Source: Anoplopoma fimbria
Lineage: Eukaryota > Chordata > Actinopteri > Perciformes > Anoplopomatidae
Reading direction: 5' to 3'
Length of the DNA stretch: 64,000 nt
NCBI RefSeq assembly: GCF_027596085.1
Contig: NC_072471.1
Coordinates: forward strand, 13,024,810 to 13,088,809
Part shown: positions 12,155 to 24,312 of the stretch, piece by piece
Position numbering within the stretch: the stretch's first letter is position 1
Layout of the letters: the number at the start of each line of letters is the position of its first letter
The notes under the pieces: model-generated
Told to the model about the DNA's origin: nothing
Databases searched by the model: none
What the model saw: only the letters and a program-made list of their open reading frames with translations
Program-made: the position numbers and the translations under genes

Positions 12155-14122
12155 AAAATGCAAAATATGAAAGAAAACCTGCAGATATTTTGTTTTTTTA
12201 TCAATTTTTTTCATAATGAACTTGTGGTCATTATGTCCAAGCGTCTTATTGTCCTTGTATCAGCAGCAAACAGTAGTCACAGCTCCAAATGTGGCACATC
12301 ACTCACATTACATAATATAACAATTGGAAAGGTCAAAATGACAGACATGGTTCCGCAAACAGGAACAACGGGTTTAATCACCACCTCTGTCAATCAACAC
12401 TTCACCAAACTAGTATTTAATACTGTGTTGTTCTGTATTGCAAGGTGTTTGTTCACAGGGGAAAATGTAGTAACAAAAATAGTAAAGCTGCTGTCATTAA
12501 TATTTTTATATTACGAATGCATGAAATGCCTGAGGGTAAAGTGAACGAAGTCACTCGTACTGAGGATATGATATATACAGTAATTATTGCTCAATTCTGC
12601 AGTGTTTTATCCTTATTCAACACGTTTCTGGTTTTACAATCTTCGATTTCACTGTTTTGGTTCACTCTCACCGCTCTCATCTACCTTGTTTACAGCAGCA
12701 GCTACTGTCATCCAAAAAAGGTCTAATAAATCAACTGTACACAGCCTGTCCAGCTCCAATACTGGAGCATTCAGCAGCTAAAGAGATAGATGTATATATT
12801 TCCCGGGTTGTTAGAGACCAAAAATGTAATGCCATTAAACAACAGGCAAGTCCTAATATTAGGAGTATTGATCAGAAACATTTTAATTCATGGCACATTT
12901 GTTCCTATTGATTCCAGTCTATTGCTTTAGCTTGATTTCCCTGAAATAACTTCACTTTTTTGCATATACAGGAAGGATTTGCACTTGGTTTACATAGGCA
13001 GATGAAGTTGCTCAGAACAGGACGGAACACTGTACCAGTAAGTGAACAGAGGCCTCTATGTGTAGACACTTACTCAGGTACAAGTACACAATCCACCCTG
13101 TGATTAGAATTTCACACACGAGGAACTTGTCACTGTAAAACTCTAAATTGTTTCAGTCTTTTGGGCCGGGTGTGCTGGCAAACATTTCCTTGTTAGATTG
13201 GTTTTGAATGCACGGTAAACAAGCCTGTAAAACACAGTGAGTCACTAAAACAAGAGAAGATAATAATGTGCTCTTTAAAATTCCAAAACAGAGCAGCTCA
13301 CAGGAAGTAAGACAGTAAAAAGTGGTGTATATTTTTATCTGTCACCATCTTGCCTTTTCCCAAAACCTGCATACAAAAGGAGCTAATATATCAGTGAGTC
13401 ATCTTTTATCATAACTTAGTCATGTTGAGGAAATACTTCAATTTGACTGTCATCCATCATTAATGATGACTAGGCAGGAAATCCACAGCAGATATCAGGT
13501 GATGTTTAAAGGATCTTGGACCTGAAACAAGTGTTGGTAAATGTAAACATAATTTCTCCTTACTCACTTGGCTCGCTCACCCCTTTTGCCCCACTTACGT
13601 GTGATATCACATGCAGATGGAAACCTCTCTGTTGACATCAATAAGTAGATGCCAAAGAGAAGATCTCAATATGTTTTCACATTTATTTATTAAATTCTCT
13701 AAATTTAAATTGTAAATGCTGTCCACATTGTCAGGAATAAACAATGAATCATTTATTTTAATTGGCTTAGAAGTGGATACATTTTAAAATTGTAAGTCTA
13801 CTTATGGAAATCAGCTTTTATAATAAGCCCCATGTGTAAGTTTCCAAATACAGAGCTCCATGAAGGTAACTAAAAAAGCTGGTATTTTATATTAAAAAAA
13901 ATGTTAATTGTTATTTCACAATCTCGAGCTGTTGAAGAATATTGATGTGAGCCTTGTGGTGTGTGAGGATTCCCTTTTGATTTTGTCGTCATTTAATATC
14001 TCCTTTCCTCAGCACATGGATTATTGTGTGTGCTGTGAGTGGAGCAATGTTGTAGCTTGTTGACAAGGGGAAATGTGTAACTGTCCTACTGTTTACAGAT
14101 TGTAAGAAAGCAATCAATTCAC
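12155..14122. other. AT-rich intergenic stretch, nothing recognised
   Basis: The open frames at 12158-12911 have no family features, are rich in low-complexity AT codons and overlap in several phases. No SEFIR-like sequence, splice-bounded exon or RNA gene was seen. This is the 3' flank of the receptor gene. Confidence 0.5.
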
Positions 14123-14171
14123 GAAAGAAAGAAAGAAAGAAAGAAAGAAAGAAAAGTAAGAAAGAAAGAAA
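14123..14171 (+). repeat. (GAAA)n microsatellite
   Basis: A run of GAAA units is interrupted by one AAAGTAAG segment. A purine-rich shoulder continues to about 14250. The frames that cross it on the minus strand encode serine/phenylalanine-rich strings and are not genes. Confidence 0.9.
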
Positions 14172-15500
14172 CTGATATAGAATGAAAATGAAAGTGAAAA
14201 AAGAAAGAAGGAAATCGAAGAATGAAACAAAGCAATACAATAAAAGAAAGACACACCAACAAACGTCAGCCAAAAGTAAAATGATGCTAAGACACAATGA
14301 CTAAAATGAAGCTTATCGTTCACCAAAGTCCATTTAAATATGACTCCCTTCTCACTGATCCTTGTTACAGCAACGCGTTACGACCATACCGCTGGCAAAG
14401 CTTCGCCTCCTCCACCCCAGCCTCCAGCCCTTTTTAATATAGAGCTAACCTTACATAACAATTGTCGAAATGGAATTTAAATTCTAACCTCGGGCTCATT
14501 TCTGTAGACCAGGGGGTCTATGTATGGCATTGTTGCAGGGATGGAAATCAAAAGGCACATGATTGTGTTTTCTTGGAAGCCAGACAGAGGGACCAGTGGA
14601 TGGTTCTGCCCTGATGGTACCCCACCTGTATGAGATGTTAGATGAAAAGCTTGACTGATAAAAGCAGAATAATCGTCTTCATCAAGTTATCATAGATGAG
14701 TAATGTGGGATTTTCCTTCAGCTAACCTTGTGGTCTAAGGCTTTGAAATGGATACTGGTTTTAAATTCAAGTAGCATGAGTTCACAATCACTTTGTTGAC
14801 TTCCAACGATGATCTCACTTATTCCGTCCTACATCACTGGTTTATCTACTTTGACCAAACTGGAAAAAACAGCACAACAGCACAAAGTCATACTAGGTGT
14901 ACAAGAAAATGTTTCTTTAAAATCAATTTGAAAAAGGTAAACAATAATATTAACACATTAGTAATAAACAATGTTGAGTTAATATTGAGGAAAGGTTGCA
15001 CAGGTCCATGTTTGATCAAAATGATAAACATTTTACAGAAAAAAAGTTTACATTTTATAATAAAACTTAAAAACATGGTAAACAGCGCCACCTTCAGGAC
15101 AGTTTTTCCCAGAGGAAAGCTTTTTTAAATGAATGACTTAACATGATGTATGATTTACCTGCACTGCACCCTAATATTATTTGCTATCAAGATATTTTAA
15201 GGATACCATAAAAAAAAAACTATGCAATGGTAAAATAGGCTACTGCTAACTATACACCTAATGAGGTCATCTAAATGAACCTAACCTACTAGGTTAGGTT
15301 CAGGAAAAAATTATGATTTGGGTTTAAGTAAACCCTTTGTGGCCCAAAGCCCTAACGGCAAGCTCCTCCCACGTGCTAAAGCAGCTCACAGGTGTTACTA
15401 ATAACACTAACAATGGCTCTGATCTATTAAGGTGGGAATCCAGTGAGAGGGAGAGTGAACAAGCATGCATGAAGAAGCAAATCTTCCAAGAGTAGGCAGT
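14172..15500. other. Intergenic stretch, nothing recognised
   Basis: AT-rich sequence without coding or RNA features. The short open frames near 14793-15128 have no recognisable domain. Confidence 0.4.
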
Positions 15501-15639
15501 TTCTTTAAAAAAAGAGGACATGGCAAGTGAGCCCAATAAGACACCTGCTAATGCCAGCACCAGTTTACCATCCAACACCACTGGAGATGGTGAGAACAAG
15601 ATGACAGAGTCACAGAAGAAGGTGGACACAAATGCCATG

Positions 15640-15926
15640 CTTTATATTGTGTCCAAGATGTTTGTAGACAAAGACTGCATTGCTGCAAACTTGGGGAAGT
15701 CATTACTGCTCTTGTTAGCAAATCCAGTGACTGTGTCTTTTGCCCAACGACCCTTTTCCAAACTGAAGCTTATTAATTAAATCTTACCTGAGGTGCTCAA
15801 TTGGAGGGACCCATTTATCTGGACTTTACCACACTATCAACTGAGAATACCAGTGCCTTCAAGCTGGATCTAAAGGGTTCAATAGACGACTCGGCACAGC
15901 GAGAAGCCCGGAGAGTTCATCTATGA
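15640..15926 (+). pseudogene. Decayed hAT-type transposase C-terminus
   Basis: The frame ending at 15780 finishes with NPVTVSFAQRPFSKLKLIN, which matches the hAT dimerisation-region signature (usually P-V-T-V-A-S-A-E-R-S-F-S-K-L-K). In another frame, 15834-15926 reads LSTENTSAFKLDLKG and then a DDSAQREARRVHL end before TGA, matching the following C-terminal part of the same proteins. The stop and frame change between the two pieces show it is dead. The frame upstream from 15520 may or may not belong to it. It derives from a cut-and-paste DNA transposon and has no host function that I can see. Confidence 0.65.
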
Positions 15927-16189
15927 TGTGAGTAGAACTTTTTATTATTTATTTTACCAATAATCATCCTACACACTAATGTTTGTATTTAAAGATGAAG
16001 GGTCTAGCTGCAGAGTTCTAGGTTGGGCCCACCCTCTCTGCCTGACCCATTTCTATCATCAATGTAGAGCCATTTGAGATACTTAGATATAGATTATACT
16101 AAAGATACTGCATCATAAAACATAAAAAAACATCATGTATATTCATATGTCAAAAGTAACTGGTAACTTTAGGCGTACATAAATGTATA

Positions 16190-16306
16190 ATAGTAAAGTA
16201 TAAAGTTGCATAAAAAGGAAATACTAAAATCAATGTACAAGTATGTCAACATTTTACTGAAGTACAGTACTTGAGTACATGTACTCTGTCACATTCCATC
16301 ACTGAA
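16190..16306 (+). repeat. 3' end of a teleost interspersed repeat (copy 1 of 3)
   Basis: The AAGTATAAAGTTGCATAAAA...GAAATACT...GTACAGTACTTGAGTACATG...CATTCCATCACTG layout is shared with the longer copies at 49294-49818 (inverted) and 52668-53110. Only the 3' portion is present here. It is non-coding. Confidence 0.6.
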
Positions 16307-16557
16307 GGAACATAATGTTATGTAAAAAATTTACTCTCAGAAGGGTACTTTATTTATAAAAGATATGTTCAGTTAAAAAAATACACTACGCACTGAAAAA
16401 CAGTGGCATGTAGTATTTATTGATAAGGAAGCACAATAAACACTCGTGATTTTCAACCATGACATCCTGTAGAGGGAGATAGGTCGAGGTGCCAAGCCTG
16501 GAGCTCTGTAGCAGGATGTAATTGATTTAAAGGCTTATGTGCATACATGATGATGTG

Positions 16558-17213
16558 TCATGGTGCGCCGCCACCAAAAAGTTTCAAGTTTTATCTGTAT
16601 CATGGTGCGCTGTCACAAATATTATTCAAGTTTTATCTGTGTCATGGTGCGCCGTCACCAAAAAGTTTCACCTGTGTCATGGTGTGCCGCCACCAACAAG
16701 TTTCATCTGTTATGGTGCGCCGCCACCAACAAGTTTCAAGTTTCATCTGTTATGGTGCGCCGTCACCAACAAGTTTCATCTGTGTCATGTTGCACCGTCA
16801 CCAAAAAGTTTCATCTGTATCATGTTGCACCAAAAAGTTTCATCTGTATCATGTTGCACCGTCACCAACAAGTTTCATCTGTGTCATTGTTCGCCGTGAC
16901 AAATCAGTTTCATCTGTGTCATAGTTCGACGTCGCCTACAAGTTTCAAGTTTCATCTGTTATGGTGCGCCGTCACCAACAAGTTTCATCTGTGTCATGTT
17001 GCACCGTCACCAACAAGTTTCATCTGTATCATGTTGCACCGTCACCAACAAGTTTCATCTGTGTCATTGTTCGCCGTGACAAACCAGTTTCATCTGTGTC
17101 ATGGTTCGACGTCGCCTACAAGTTTCAAGTTTCATCTGTTATGGTGCGCCGTCACCAATAAGTTTCATCTGTGTCATGGTTCGACTTTGCCAACAAGTTT
17201 AGAGTTTTATCGT
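16558..17213 (+). repeat. Minisatellite of ~35-bp units with 180-bp higher-order period
   Basis: About 18 units follow the pattern CATGGTGCGCCGTCACCAAC / AAGTTTCATCTGTGT. Unit lengths are mostly 34-42 bp, with one 29-bp unit. A block of five units (34+35+35+35+41 bp) recurs with an exact 180-bp step: the same unit begins at 16961 and 17141. The preceding block starts at 16752, 209 bases earlier, because it holds one extra 29-bp short unit. No stop codon occurs in any forward frame for a long stretch, so three overlapping frames (up to 268 codons) run through it. I regard these as a by-product of the array. Confidence 0.9.
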
Positions 17214-20200
17214 GAGCTGTCACCATTTATCCATGCAAAAGTTCTTCATCACTCAGTTTTACATTCCTTTATGTTAGGTCTGATTTTTAAAAAGGCTGGA
17301 TGCTTTGACCAACATGTATCGGGCCCTGTGCTGCCTTGTTACGCCACTGTGGACATCACAGTTTAGTGACTTTAGAATAAATACTGATCATATTTCTGGC
17401 GAGCTAAAACTGTTTGAAACTCCAGTTCCAGTTGATTTTTTTTTTTATTCTAAAATGAAGGCTGTGTCTCAAACTAATCAATAACTCATTTTATGACTGT
17501 GCCAAGCAAAACATGTTGCAGTGCTCTGGAAACTCAACTCTTAACAACTGCTGAAGGAAATATGTGTGAACTTTTTATACTGTGAAAAAAATAATATAAT
17601 GTTATTATTATTTAACTGGCATGTGCTTCCTGTGAATTGGTTGGATGTCTGACTAATATATTGCTTTATTGTCACATACTTTTAACTGACCTATAAGGCC
17701 ATTTGTCCCTACATATGTCGCTCTACAGTCGCCACAAGATGGCGGTGTTCACCAAGACTTGACTTGATATAGAGCCACACACAAGGCATGGGTTGTATCT
17801 GTTCATGGTGCATAGCAATGAGAAGTAAATAGTCCCAATAATGATTAATGACTTATGACAACGTTTAGACCGTTGAATAAACAGCCACTATGACGTATTG
17901 TCTGAGAGGCTCAAAATGTCAGCAAATTAACTGAAGTAGAGCTGCAACTGAATATATACACCGAAGTCCGCCTGAGCAAGGCATTGAACTTCAGATCAAT
18001 TAAGAGGAGAAAATACAGCCAAACATTAATGCTTAAGATAAAAATCTAATTTGTGACATACCATCGGTCAGTGCCGTTTAATGCAGTTTTTTGTGATGAA
18101 ATTCTGTAGCTAACCTTCATCTGATTTACCCATTTTACTTTATCTTTTTTTGGTCTTGTTTTATTTCAATTAGTGCCTTACTATATTTCCCAAAATGCCT
18201 TTGGATAACCTCAAGGGGATTGAAATCGTTCACCTGCAGATTTTACATATATATGAATACAAAATGTGGTACTTATTATAATAATATGCAGAAGAAAGTG
18301 ATATCACAGTGATATTCAAAACGATTAGCCAATATGAAACTGCATTGCAGATAGTTAATAAACTCTATTGCAATTTGATAGAAATTTCTGAACATGATGT
18401 CATGCTGTCTAAGCATGGCTGGTTATCCACAGGGATAAAGTACCAGGTACAGTGCCAGCAGCTGTCTTTGGTGGACTTTTCCTTCAAAACAAGAAATGAC
18501 GAGAGAACAAAAAATAGAGGATGACGCTTTAGGCCGCCAGGTAAAACACTACCATGCTTCTGTCTTTGTCTGTAGCTGCCCGTCCATCTCTCTCTTAAGC
18601 CCATGCGGTGAAAGAATGGCAAACACGGAGGCCAGAGACAACAGACAGGGATGAGCTAATCCTTGTTGTGTATAATTCCAGACATTCCGATGGGGTGTTG
18701 TTCCCGGGCGGGCTAATCGGTGAGCGCCGACGCAGAGCTCACGCCGGGGCTTTGCGCTAAACAAACAAACACAGGCCTTTGGAGCCATATAGAGTGGAAA
18801 GCTGATGTCAAATAGGCAAGTATTCACATACAGAGGCACTCACGCCCTAAGGTATGCATGGAAAGACATACATCCGGAAACACATACATGTAGGAGGAGA
18901 GCCGCGAAACTGGGACAAAGGTGAAAGGTTCATGGGTTTAAAAAAAAATTGGGTGGGGGGGGATGGGGAAACTGCTGTCACTTTGGCATTTAAAATGATG
19001 GAAAGTGTGTCTTCTCACAAATACATATTGTACATTCATAAACATTTGCTTCTTGTATGGATGTTTTGAATTACCAGTAGGTCAAGAGTACAGGCGGATG
19101 GGAGACCATGTGCGTAAAAAATGATGGGGATAAATAGAGGTGGAAGAAGGTGAGAGGTGCTGTGGGTCCCAGTGGTGACAGATGACAAGGTAAAGAACCT
19201 CCTGAAGATGATGAAAGACAGGGACTGTCAGACAGAGGTTGACTAGACATGGAGCCCGTAGAGAAGACGACAAGCTTGTCGAAGGAGGAGAGACAGGAGG
19301 GCTTTCGAAGTAAGGTACAGTGCGCATCGGTAGGTCCTGCTGATGAGAATAGGAAAAGCTCTTTTCGCACACAGAGGCCTCTTTGTTCCTTTGTGAGTCA
19401 TTCTAGAAAGGGCACAGCTGTAAACAGTCGAGATCAGTCCATTAGGCCCCGAGCTGCCGGAGCTCCAGTGTTGACTGTGTATCCGGAAAGAAAACGGCAA
19501 GCTTGAGTCATCAATAAACAGAACAGTCAGATGAGTGTGTACAGTAAGTGTGTGTTGGGATAGTGTGTAATGGGAGGCAGAGAGGAGGAGCGCAGGGTTT
19601 AGGGGGATAATGGCGCAGAGTAGCACGGGGCAATGATCTCATGCCTCTCCCAGCTGGCAAACAAGGCCTTTTCCATGGGCTCCTATCTCTCTGTCGCCCC
19701 ACCGCTGTCTCTCCAAATCCCTCCCTCCCTCTCTCTCTCTCTCACACTAGCAACTCTTTTTCATCCTTCACTCTCTCACTCTCTGCTCAGTGTTTACACT
19801 GCAGAGAAATGTTTTTGTGGCGGTGGTGGCGATTCTTTCCGTCCCACAACTCTCTGTAAATGTCTCAATTCAAAGCGAGTAAATATCTATCCCCTTCGCA
19901 CACAATCAAAGCTTACCTTTTAAATTTACTTCATGCCTTTTAGTTGGCAGACCCCTGGCTCATATTCAACAGGACTCTTGCTCCAAATCATCAGGGATCC
20001 CAACATGAATGCCGGGTTATTGGTAGCGCATCAATTAAAGGCTGTAAAAGAAGCACTGAGTCAGTGACCTCAGTGGAGTCACTGGTCTTTGTCAGCTTTG
20101 TTGACCACTGACCTGTCGTGACCCCGGCACACGCCAGGCCTGCTCCCTACCCCCGCCCCTCCTCTTGGTTGTGTTGGTTGCCATGTTAAAGCCATGCGAG

Positions 20201-20230
20201 TGCACATCAGCAATCAACCCTCACCAAGCC

Positions 20231-20237
<7 letters not shown>
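17214..20237. other. Intergenic stretch with no gene; some complex sequence
   Basis: 17.2-19.9 kb holds no exon or RNA gene that I can support. A CTCF-like motif lies at 17732-17745 and an SINE-like scrap near 17970. A pyrimidine-rich run is present at about 19710-19790. 19925-20165 is GC-richer, repeat-free and CNE-like, and ends just before the first long CA tract of the window. Confidence 0.4.
17732..17745 (+). promoter_or_regulatory. CTCF-like motif
   Basis: CCACAAGATGGCGG matches the vertebrate CTCF core CCASYAGRKGGCRS at 13 of 14 positions (A instead of Y at the fifth). It lies between the receptor gene and the microsatellite-rich region. A single motif match is weak evidence of occupancy. 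Confidence 0.35.

Positions 20238-20319
<82 letters not shown>
20238..20319 (+). repeat. (CA)n microsatellite, ~41 units
   Basis: A pure CA run, the first long dinucleotide tract in the window. Thr-His and Cys-Val open frames across it on both strands are artefacts. Confidence 0.95.
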
Positions 20320-20321
<2 letters not shown>

Positions 20322-20649
20322 GTCAGAGAGTCCATCTGTTGGAAGGCAACCTGTGACCCCTGACATTTCAGTAGTTGAGGTCAAGCCATGTAGTTGTAGG
20401 CCAGCTGTGGTGATTCCACACTCAATTTTGTGTGTGAGTGAGTGGCAGGGGCAGGTGGGCAAGAGTACCAATACAGTACCATAAAGACAACAAAACATTT
20501 GCAAAGGCAGCCGTGGGGACACAATGAGCTCACGCAGCACAAACATTGTTGCAGAAAGAGAGGGCAAAATGCAGGGTGAAAATATGGCTGGCCAATGCCA
20601 AGACATTCTGTCATCATGTTCTTGATGGCACTCGTTACAAACATCTCAA

Positions 20650-21010
20650 AGTAATAGTTTGACACTTTGTGAAATACACTCCCACTTGCTAGTAGTCGAT
20701 TAGCTTAGCTTAGCACTACGACTTGAGGCAGAGATAACAAAATCTGCCAGGCAACCAGCTTAGTGTTTTTACTCCTCAGTTTTTGTATGGATTAAACAAA
20801 TGAAGTATAATGTGTTCATGCCATTATGCTAAGCGAACCAGCTGCTGGTTGTAGCTTCATATTAATCAATCAGACATGAGAACTCTCGGAAAGAGATATA
20901 GATTGTCTAAAATACCCTTTTTTAAAAAGCTGTGTGCACCAGTGATGATATTCCCTTCACCTTCATTGCATTGATTCTTTTTTTTCTAATTTAGGTGAAC
21001 TGACCCTTTA
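20650..21010. mobile_element. Foldback MITE-like element, both arms present
   Basis: The left arm has AGTTTGACACTTTGTGAAAT and TTAGCTTAGCTTAGCA. The right arm has TGCTAAGCGAACCAGCTGCTG, then a TAGCTTCATATTAATC-type segment and GACATGAGAACTCTCGG, which is the inverted counterpart. It belongs to the same family as 8765, 33509 and 38048. The interior is non-coding. Confidence 0.55.
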
Positions 21011-21634
21011 ATTGGCATCCTGGTGTCATCATAATAAGATATCTATTTGTGCTATGAGTATGAAATGAAACAAAAGAGACAAGCATGTGATTCAACATGA
21101 CTGGAGCATGTTGCATGTCTTTTTGTGTGTCAGCCCTCAAACACTTTGATCCGGTTTGAGATGTCTTTGTCAGAGTGAAAGCTCAGCCGAATCTCAGCGC
21201 TTCACTCGCTGTATTCACTGTGAGAGCTGGGATTGACTGAAAAAGAAGAATAACATGGAAACACAATACAGAAGCTGTTTTTCTTCAGGGGGTGGATGGT
21301 GTGTGTGTGCGTGTGTTTGTGTGTGTGTGTTGACCCCCCACTGTGTGCTAAGCAGAGAGGGTAGGGGTGAGGGTAGGGGGCTCGTGGGTGGATGAGTGCC
21401 AGGCCTTTTCCTGCAGTTCTATAAGCTCCCCACTTGTCGGGCTTTGCTTGATAATCACTGATGTGTGTGTGTGTTTATGTGTGTATGCGCGCGCGCGTTT
21501 GGCACAGGAACTGGCATGGCTTCAGAGGGATCTGCCAACCCCCCATGCACAATGGCTTTTGTAAGTACAGGCCCACTGCACCAGACCGCAGTCATATTCT
21601 TTACAAAATACAAGGATCCCATCAAAGAAAGATG

Positions 21635-21638
<4 letters not shown>

Positions 21639-21730
<92 letters not shown>

Positions 21731-21750
21731 ATGTGTGTGTGTGTTTGATG
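21639..21750 (+). repeat. (TG)n microsatellite with interrupted tail
   Basis: A pure TG run extends to 21727, followed by TTTGATG and a further short TG stretch. Smaller TG/CG runs lie at 21299-21330 and 21461-21500. It is followed by a purine-rich shoulder at about 21770-21960. Confidence 0.95.
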
Positions 21751-22613
21751 AGGGAGGGGCATCAGCAAGAGTAATTGACAAAGACAAGTACAAAAAAAGG
21801 GAGAGGAAGAGATACTGGTTTATTACAGAGGGGAGAGAAAGAGAGACAAAGGGAGGAAAAGAAAAAGTTGGAGTAAAAAGCAAAGAAAAATCCGAGTGGG
21901 ACAGAAGAGATTATTGTGGAAAAGAAACAAACTGGGAGAGGTGAAGTTTGGTGGAAAAATACGCACACACATTGTGTCATGCTATCCCAACACACTCACC
22001 ACCGACTATACATCACATACCACATGGAGGAATTCACTGCTGGTATTCACATATGGCTCAGATACTGGCCAGCTATGTGAGGCTGGCTTATTAACCGCTG
22101 AGTATCACACTGATATACTGCTACTCTTAAAATCCAAGGAGATGCCAAAGATGCACTGAAGCCTCCATATGGGATTCTTTTTCTTTCATGCATCTCACGT
22201 AATATGGACATTCACTGTAGGTTTTTATTTCTGGAGACAAGGATCCCAGTTTAAATTTTAAACTGGTACATATGCCTTGCTGCTATTATTGGTGAATTTT
22301 AGCTTATCACCATCTCCACATAAGTCGACTGATAAGTAAAAATATGTAACGGTGTCTTAGTTTATCCACAAAAGAGCACCGACTTTTATTTTTAATTGTA
22401 AATCCTGTTTTGTATTCAATTGTAAGGCATCATGAAAAAGTGGCTTTTTATGATATGTGTATAATGCTAAAAAAAACCTAATATTGGCTGTTGTGATATT
22501 TGAACTACTTAAACTATGTAGATTTAGAATGATGAAACATAGGTCTGAGAACTACTCTCATTTCAGATTAAATATACAGTTCTGCAGCTGTGTTCTTAAA
22601 AAAATCAGATTGC

Positions 22614-22894
22614 TCTTTAAAGGATAAGCTTACATTTTCAAGTCTTTTTTTCCGGTTCTGAAATGTTTTAAGTTCAGTTGAAGCTGCTATTAGGCTGTCT
22701 GAATTAGACAAATAAAGTATCAACCAAAGAAGTACAACATTCCCTCTTTGAAATGGCTTTGTGTAGAGACCTCTTAACAGCAAGTATAGACAGGAGCAAT
22801 GATTGCATCAACCAATAACTCTTTCCAATGCACATGTCAACATGTGAGTATTCTTTTTAGACTGACTTGAAAAAATTTGAACCCATCCTTTAAG
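22614..22894. mobile_element. MITE with terminal inverted repeats
   Basis: The left end CTTTAAAGGATAAGCTTACA with TTTTCAAGTC is mirrored at the right end by GACTTGAAAAAATTTGAACC with CATCCTTTAAG. This gives imperfect inverted repeats of about 30 bp around a 220-bp non-coding middle. The arms match a small teleost DNA element that I recognise by its AAAGGATGGGTTC terminus. Confidence 0.65.
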
Positions 22895-24194
22895 GTTCAC
22901 ATAAGATTTATTTTCCTGCAGATGATCTCTTATAGGTTAAAACCCAGCCAGTGACTCAGCTTGGGCTGCGTCCAACATTCCAGTCTTCTCAGTATATGGA
23001 GATATACAATAGTGTGCTGGCAGAGCGCCCTGGCAGCCACCGCATACTACAGTTTTTTGCAGCAGTGGTGGAATGGCAGATGAACTCGTTGGCCTTTGAT
23101 GTAGTGAATGGTAGAAAAAAGGGAGAACCAACCACAGCATTGTTTAGCTTGAGGGATGCACACTGCGTACCTCCACAGCAATGTCTTTCATCATCACAGC
23201 ATATCCATATGGTTGGCCTATATTCCAGCCTGTGTCCCTTCACATATAGGGCCCCTGTGGGAATTCAATTCAGTTGTAATCACGAAGGTTGGATCCCCCC
23301 TAACCTCACACACCCCACTACCCCCTCCAACCTTTATTAATATTGTCACCTAAGGGGCCAGATTCGGCCCCGTTGGCCCTTGGACCTTTCCGAGGCGTAC
23401 GTCCCCGGGGAGCACATCTCGTAATTCATTGTGATGTATGCATGTGTGAGTCCTGTGATATTTCTGCCTGCATTTGAATCATTTTCTGTGACTGTTCAGT
23501 CCACTGGCCTGCATGTGTGAGGCAACAGCCATGTTTCAGATTAAACAAACCTGATTTCAAATGGTGGAAGTCCTCTTGCTGCATATTGTGACGTCCCTCT
23601 TGGGGGAAGCTCTCGGCGTGGACATCAGAGTGGCCCTGAGGGTGAATGCCCTGTAATTATACTACAATACCCATGGGGGCACGGGGCTAGCCCATTAATG
23701 CCATAGCACTGACGGACTGTTGGTAATTGTCATTTTGGAGACATGGAGGTTTTGGAGGTGGGGGTAGCTGAGGTCACACAACAGCACCTTCAGCTTAAAG
23801 ATGCTGAGGTGGCATTTTCAGGAAAGCTGAACACGTTAAACAGCAGCTGTGCCTCAATTTTGTGCTTTCTTTTGTGCTGCTCTAGATTAACTCATTAAAA
23901 AAGTATTTCCTGGCTCACATTGTATGTATGTTGTTCTGTCAGGATGTACATGTAAAGCTAGCATTGTACCTTTCTCACAATAATAATGACAACATCCTGA
24001 TTTTTAGTACAGTATAAGGCATGTTCATCATCTCAGTTAAGCGTGCTAGCATTTTTTAATTATCACTAAACAAATAGTACAGCGGAGTAATCTTGGAGGT
24101 ATTGAGGCATCATTGAGGTATTGCACAAATCTAAGTTTTGACATACAGTATTATTACACTAAATGAAATGTTTAGGGATTATCAAAATTATTAC
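22895..24194. other. Intergenic stretch, CNE-like block inside
   Basis: No exon could be supported: the open frames at 22951-23353 overlap on both strands without family features. 23350-23720 is complex, GC-richer sequence without recognisable repeats. Confidence 0.35.
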
Positions 24195-24312
24195 AATTCA
24201 TTCAGAGGGGGGCATGAACCTCTGTACCAAATTTCATAACAATCCATCCAACAGTTATTTCAGTCCATATACCACAGAGTGGGCCGACCAACAATTACTA
24301 GCGTGGCTAAAA
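24195..24312 (+). repeat. Fragment of a teleost interspersed repeat
   Basis: The order GGCATGAACCTCTGTACCAA, ATTTCATAACAATCCATCCA, GTTATTTCAGTC, GGGCCGACCAACA and CTAGCGTGGCTAAAA is the stereotyped 3' part of a common fish repeat. The piece at 54660-54785 may be the 5' part of the same family. Confidence 0.55.

Noticed and set aside
12158..12911. Downstream frames as missing SEFIR exons of the receptor
   Set aside because: No SEFIR-like residues and no suitable acceptor joining in phase; they lie after the polyadenylation signal.
16558..17213. CRISPR-like array
   Set aside because: The units abut with no unique spacers, and the window is vertebrate DNA.
16560..17366. 268-codon frame as a repetitive protein gene
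   Set aside because: It consists almost wholly of the minisatellite. Overlapping frames are equally open and there is no signal peptide, promoter or splice context. It is kept only as a finding about the array.
22951..23353. 129-codon open frame as a gene
   Set aside because: Overlapping frames on both strands, no motif, no splice context.
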